From Anaerolineae bacterium (GTDB lineage: Bacteria; Chloroflexota; Anaerolineae; Anaerolineales; E44-bin32), in contig DAOVIK010000098.1 in the NCBI GenBank assembly GCA_030673735.1, positions 1 through 6,393 of the forward strand: a stretch of DNA of 6,393 bases, given 5' to 3'. Below, piece by piece: positions 5,194-6,393 of this stretch; the first letter of the stretch is position 1, and each line of letters opens with the position of its first letter. The position numbers and the translations under genes are program-made. Below the pieces are notes generated by a model. That model saw only the letters and a program-made list of their open reading frames with translations, made no database searches and was not told where the DNA came from.

Positions 5194-6005
5194 GACGCGC
5201 GAGCTTGCTTCCCTTTGTGTTGAGTTGCGTCGTCGGCTTGGCTGGAGGACTGTACTACGCCTGGCAGATCGATCCGGTGGAATATGTCGATAACGCGCCT
5301 GATACCCTGCGCGCCGATTTCAAAGCCGATTACTTGGCGATCATCGCCGCTGCCTTCTCAAGCACCGAAGATCTTCCACGCGCCCAACAAAGACTGGATC
5401 TCTTCTCCGATCCCGATCCAGCGAGAACCTTGGCTGCGTTGGCTCAACAGCGCCTGGCCGGGGGCCATTCAGAAAGCGAGGCTCGCGCGCTGGCGCAGCT
5501 CGCTTCTGTTCTCGGCGAGCAACCAACCCCATATGTGCAAACGCCTGTAACATCCTTGCCATCCGATCCAACCAATACCCCCGACCGCCGCACTCCGCGA
5601 CCAGCTTCACGAACGCCCACTTCCGCTGCCGTGCCCACAAGAACGCCTACTCCCGAAGCTGCGCGAGTTTTCGAACTCCAATCCAGGGAGATAGTGTGCG
5701 ATCCGGCATTGCTGCAGCCGCTCGTGCAGGCCATCATACTGAATACTCGAGGCCGCAATCTTCCCGGCATAGAAGTACTCGTTGTCTGGGACTCAGGACA
5801 GGATCACTTCTTCACCGGATTAAAACCAGAACTCGGTCTGGGCTATGGAGACTTCACCATGACGGAAGGCGTGACCTATGCAGCACAGATCGCCGGAAGC
5901 ACTGAATTGATAACCGACCTGAGCGCAGAGGCATGCGTAGACACGGGGGGGGAGGTTTACTTGGGCTCGTGGTTGCTCGTTTTCCAGCAGCGATCCACTC
6001 CCTAG
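5190..6005 (+). CDS. Membrane-anchored protein with Pro/Thr linker and extracytoplasmic domain
   Basis: The 271 residues form three parts. Residues 1-110 match the upstream protein: hydrophobic anchor (about 5-25), then EYVDNAPDTLRADFKADY (31-48) and DLPRAQQRLDLFS (61-73). Residues 111-158 are a low-complexity Pro/Thr/Arg linker with several RTPT/RTPR repeats, typical of exposed spacers. Residues 160-271 are an all-beta-looking domain with NTRGRNLPGIEVLVVW, GYGDFTMTEGVTYAAQI and EVYLGSWLLVFQQ. It holds Cys170 and Cys249, which could form a disulfide if exported. The ATG overlaps the previous stop (ATGA); GGAG at 5175-5178 is a distant Shine-Dalgarno, so coupling is likely. No enzymatic motif is seen. 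A structural or binding role at the cell surface is inference. Confidence 0.85.
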   Translation: MRRASLLPFVLSCVVGLAGGLYYAWQIDPVEYVDNAPDTLRADFKADYLAIIAAAFSSTEDLPRAQQRLDLFSDPDPARTLAALAQQRLAGGHSESEARALAQLASVLGEQPTPYVQTPVTSLPSDPTNTPDRRTPRPASRTPTSAAVPTRTPTPEAARVFELQSREIVCDPALLQPLVQAIILNTRGRNLPGIEVLVVWDSGQDHFFTGLKPELGLGYGDFTMTEGVTYAAQIAGSTELITDLSAEACVDTGGEVYLGSWLLVFQQRSTP

Positions 6006-6046
6006 CGCCCCCGCCGAATCAAGCTGGCATAGCGATCCAACTTACA

Positions 6047-6069
6047 GGAGCGGGCTAAGAGCCCGCTCC
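6047..6069. terminator. Hairpin between convergent genes
   Basis: GGAGCGGGCT (6047-6056) and AGCCCGCTCC (6060-6069) form a perfect 10-bp stem with a 3-base AAG loop. It lies 41 bases after the envelope gene stop and 41 before the bactofilin stop on the other strand. No T tract follows on the plus strand (ATTCAG), and only tgtaagtt follows on the minus strand. It probably serves both directions, though a dispersed palindromic repeat is an alternative. Confidence 0.65.
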
Positions 6070-6110
6070 ATTCAGCGCCTTTCACGTGCATCGCGAGGCG
6101 CGCTCGACCA

Positions 6111-6393
6111 CTATTCCGTCTCTTCTTCAGAGGGGGATTCGATTTCTGGCGGCGCTGAAGCCGGAATGCTCAACTCAATTTCATCTTCCATGGTGATCTT
6201 GCCGCGCAAGAATGCCCCTTCTTCGGCAGAAAACGAAGAGGTCACAACATCCCCCCACACACGCCCCGAGCTGCCTATTTCCACTCGCTGGGCCGTGATA
6301 TTTCCCTTCACTGATCCCGCTACAACCAGCGTCACGGCCTGAATCTGATCACAGGTCACACGCCCGTGCTCACCGATCACCACAAGGCCTCGC
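6111..6393 (-). CDS. Bactofilin, 5' partial
   Basis: The minus-strand frame is open to the window edge (first whole codon at 6392-6390), so the N terminus lies to the right; the GTG at 6383 is an internal Val in RGLVVIGEHGRV. The 93 visible residues have the bactofilin (DUF583) beta-helix pattern of alternating hydrophobic and Gly residues: VAGSVKGNITAQRVEIGSSG, RVWGDVVTSSFSAEEGAFLRGKITM. This is followed by a disordered acidic tail rich in Glu, Pro and Ser, ending SEEETE. Bactofilins polymerise without nucleotide into cytoplasmic filaments, often at the membrane, and act in cell shape or polarity. The Cys in RVTCDQI is unremarkable. It is convergent with the envelope pair, so shared regulation is not implied. 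The visible core matches the C-terminal half of the family. Confidence 0.9.
   Translation of the reverse strand, partial: RGLVVIGEHGRVTCDQIQAVTLVVAGSVKGNITAQRVEIGSSGRVWGDVVTSSFSAEEGAFLRGKITMEDEIELSIPASAPPEIESPSEEETE

Noticed and set aside
5444..5770. Minus-strand frame opposite the Pro/Thr linker
   Set aside because: It is a Gly/Val-rich shadow created by the repetitive linker codons on the plus strand; no ribosome binding site or domain.

Overview
The window looks like chromosomal DNA from a free-living, moderately GC-rich bacterium. The gene mix (a beta-CASP RNA nuclease, an M3B oligoendopeptidase F, a divergent YchF-type P-loop protein, a bactofilin, and envelope proteins with Pro/Thr-rich linkers) would suit the Chloroflexota, for example an Anaerolineae-like lineage. 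That placement is inference from protein style; no marker in the window proves it. There is no CRISPR array, transposase, phage gene or obvious cargo island.

Layout from left to right. Bases 2-958 (+) hold the C-terminal two thirds of a metallo-beta-lactamase/beta-CASP ribonuclease. A perfect TATAAT box then leads directly into tRNA-Ser(CGA) at 1017-1107, which has an encoded CCA and a hairpin terminator. Bases 1134-1654 have no convincing protein gene but are not featureless. The motif CCGCCAT, which closes the tRNA, recurs at exact 145-base steps (1102, 1247, 1392). The last two copies sit in an 18-base direct repeat. Bases 1318-1397 resemble a decayed tRNA-Ser, and there are several GC-rich hairpins.

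Bases 1655-4525 form a two-gene minus-strand operon. The YchF/OLA1-type NTPase (3449-4525) is transcribed first and oligoendopeptidase F (pepF, 1655-3439) follows after a 9-base gap. The NTPase keeps its P-loop, its NxxE base-specificity motif and the C-terminal TGS-like domain, but has lost the switch II aspartate, which makes it a divergent paralogue.

Divergent from that operon, a strong promoter (TTGACC-17-TATACT) drives tRNA-Leu(CAA) at 4604-4684, followed by a terminator. Next come two overlapping plus-strand genes (4837-5193 and 5190-6005). They encode paralogous membrane-anchored proteins sharing an EYVD...LR.D...DY motif just after the transmembrane segment. The second adds a Pro/Thr linker and an extracytoplasmic domain with two cysteines. 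A perfect 10-bp hairpin separates them from a convergent bactofilin gene (6111-6393, minus), whose 5' end lies beyond the window.

The points most worth pursuing are the tRNA-derived 145-base periodicity, the switch-II-deficient YchF paralogue, the unrecognised tandem envelope pair, and the two tRNA promoters placed so close that the transcripts should have almost no 5' leader.
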